NCBI RefSeq assembly: GCF_947500985.1
Contig: NZ_CANMTX010000005.1
Location: 248,001 to 312,000, forward strand
DNA from: an uncultured Maribacter sp.
GTDB taxonomy: Bacteria; Bacteroidota; Bacteroidia; Flavobacteriales; Flavobacteriaceae
Reading direction: 5' to 3'
Length of the DNA: 64,000 nt
Shown here one piece after another: positions 63,905 through 64,000 of the stretch. The position numbers and the translations under genes were made by a program. The notes beneath the pieces were generated by a model, which saw only the letters and a list, made by a program, of their open reading frames with translations, made no database searches and had not been told where the DNA came from. Positions within the stretch are counted from its first letter, which is position 1. Every line of letters starts with the position of its first letter.

Positions 63905-64000
63905 ATATAACACTTTGAAAAATGAATTTACTTTGACATATTATTTTTATTGAGAGCATAACTAGAGTTTATAACAAACTACTAATTGGTGCTCCCTTTT
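63905..64000. other. Right end of window, no feature seen
   Basis: The last 96 bases hold no recognisable gene start, RNA or terminator. Confidence 0.5.

Overview
The window looks like chromosomal DNA of a marine member of the Flavobacteriaceae (Bacteroidota), in the general neighbourhood of Maribacter or Zobellia; that placement is my inference, not a database result. The grounds are low GC, TAnnTTTG promoter -7 boxes, Bacteroidota-only families (DUF3822, DUF4270, DUF4907, GIN/DUF2807, EboA-F), lipoproteins with acidic residues after the lipobox Cys, and a DnaX without the zinc module. Nearly all of the window is core or conserved-accessory sequence. I found no prophage, insertion sequence, tRNA, rRNA operon or CRISPR array.

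Layout. 1-5281: 5'-proximal part of a RecD-like helicase, then a small operon (pilin-like membrane protein, DUF3822, rsmD), RNase P RNA on the minus strand, and dnaX. 5276-12117: a complete ebo operon on the minus strand (eboA-B-C-D-E-F) with a TMEM220-like membrane protein at its end. This is the most interesting system in the window: a prenyltransferase, a sugar-phosphate cyclase-like enzyme, a TIM-barrel isomerase-like protein, a TatD-like hydrolase and a phosphodiesterase-fold protein whose joint product in flavobacteria is unknown. 12248-19763: miaE, then minus-strand genes for polyphosphate (sixA-ppk1-ppx), pdxH, rnz, a small STAS-like protein, and pyrR-pyrB. 19878-25873: a LytS/LytR-type two-component pair next to DUF4907, a Kelch lipoprotein, and a divergent DUF4270 lipoprotein plus outer-membrane protein. 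25874-33000: three tandem copies of a terminator unit behind rpsA, then rpsA, a LysM protein cut short by a nonsense codon, cmk and lon. 32499-35445: ECF sigma, membrane anti-sigma-like protein and two repeat-rich exported beta proteins.

35491-42852: MFS transporter, M48 lipoprotein, GH31 alpha-glucosidase with glgB, and a collagen-like lipoprotein. 43012-51090: msrB, lpdA, DUF3817, aroQ, two beta-barrel-like proteins (one frameshifted in an A9 tract), xerD, a type II NADH dehydrogenase and a secreted M20 amidohydrolase. 51216-62165: a second ECF sigma with a membrane partner, plsC, a CoA-type NUDIX enzyme and a cyclophilin lipoprotein whose start codons overlap head to head, a TRIC-like channel, an RDD protein, and a SpoIIM / membrane protein / DUF4129 / DUF4350 / MoxR / DUF58 cluster. 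62528-63904: a membrane histidine kinase.

Where several start codons were possible I chose the one best supported by signal peptide, terminator position or operon spacing and say so in the entry. Function names rest on motif recognition from memory and should be read with the stated confidences.
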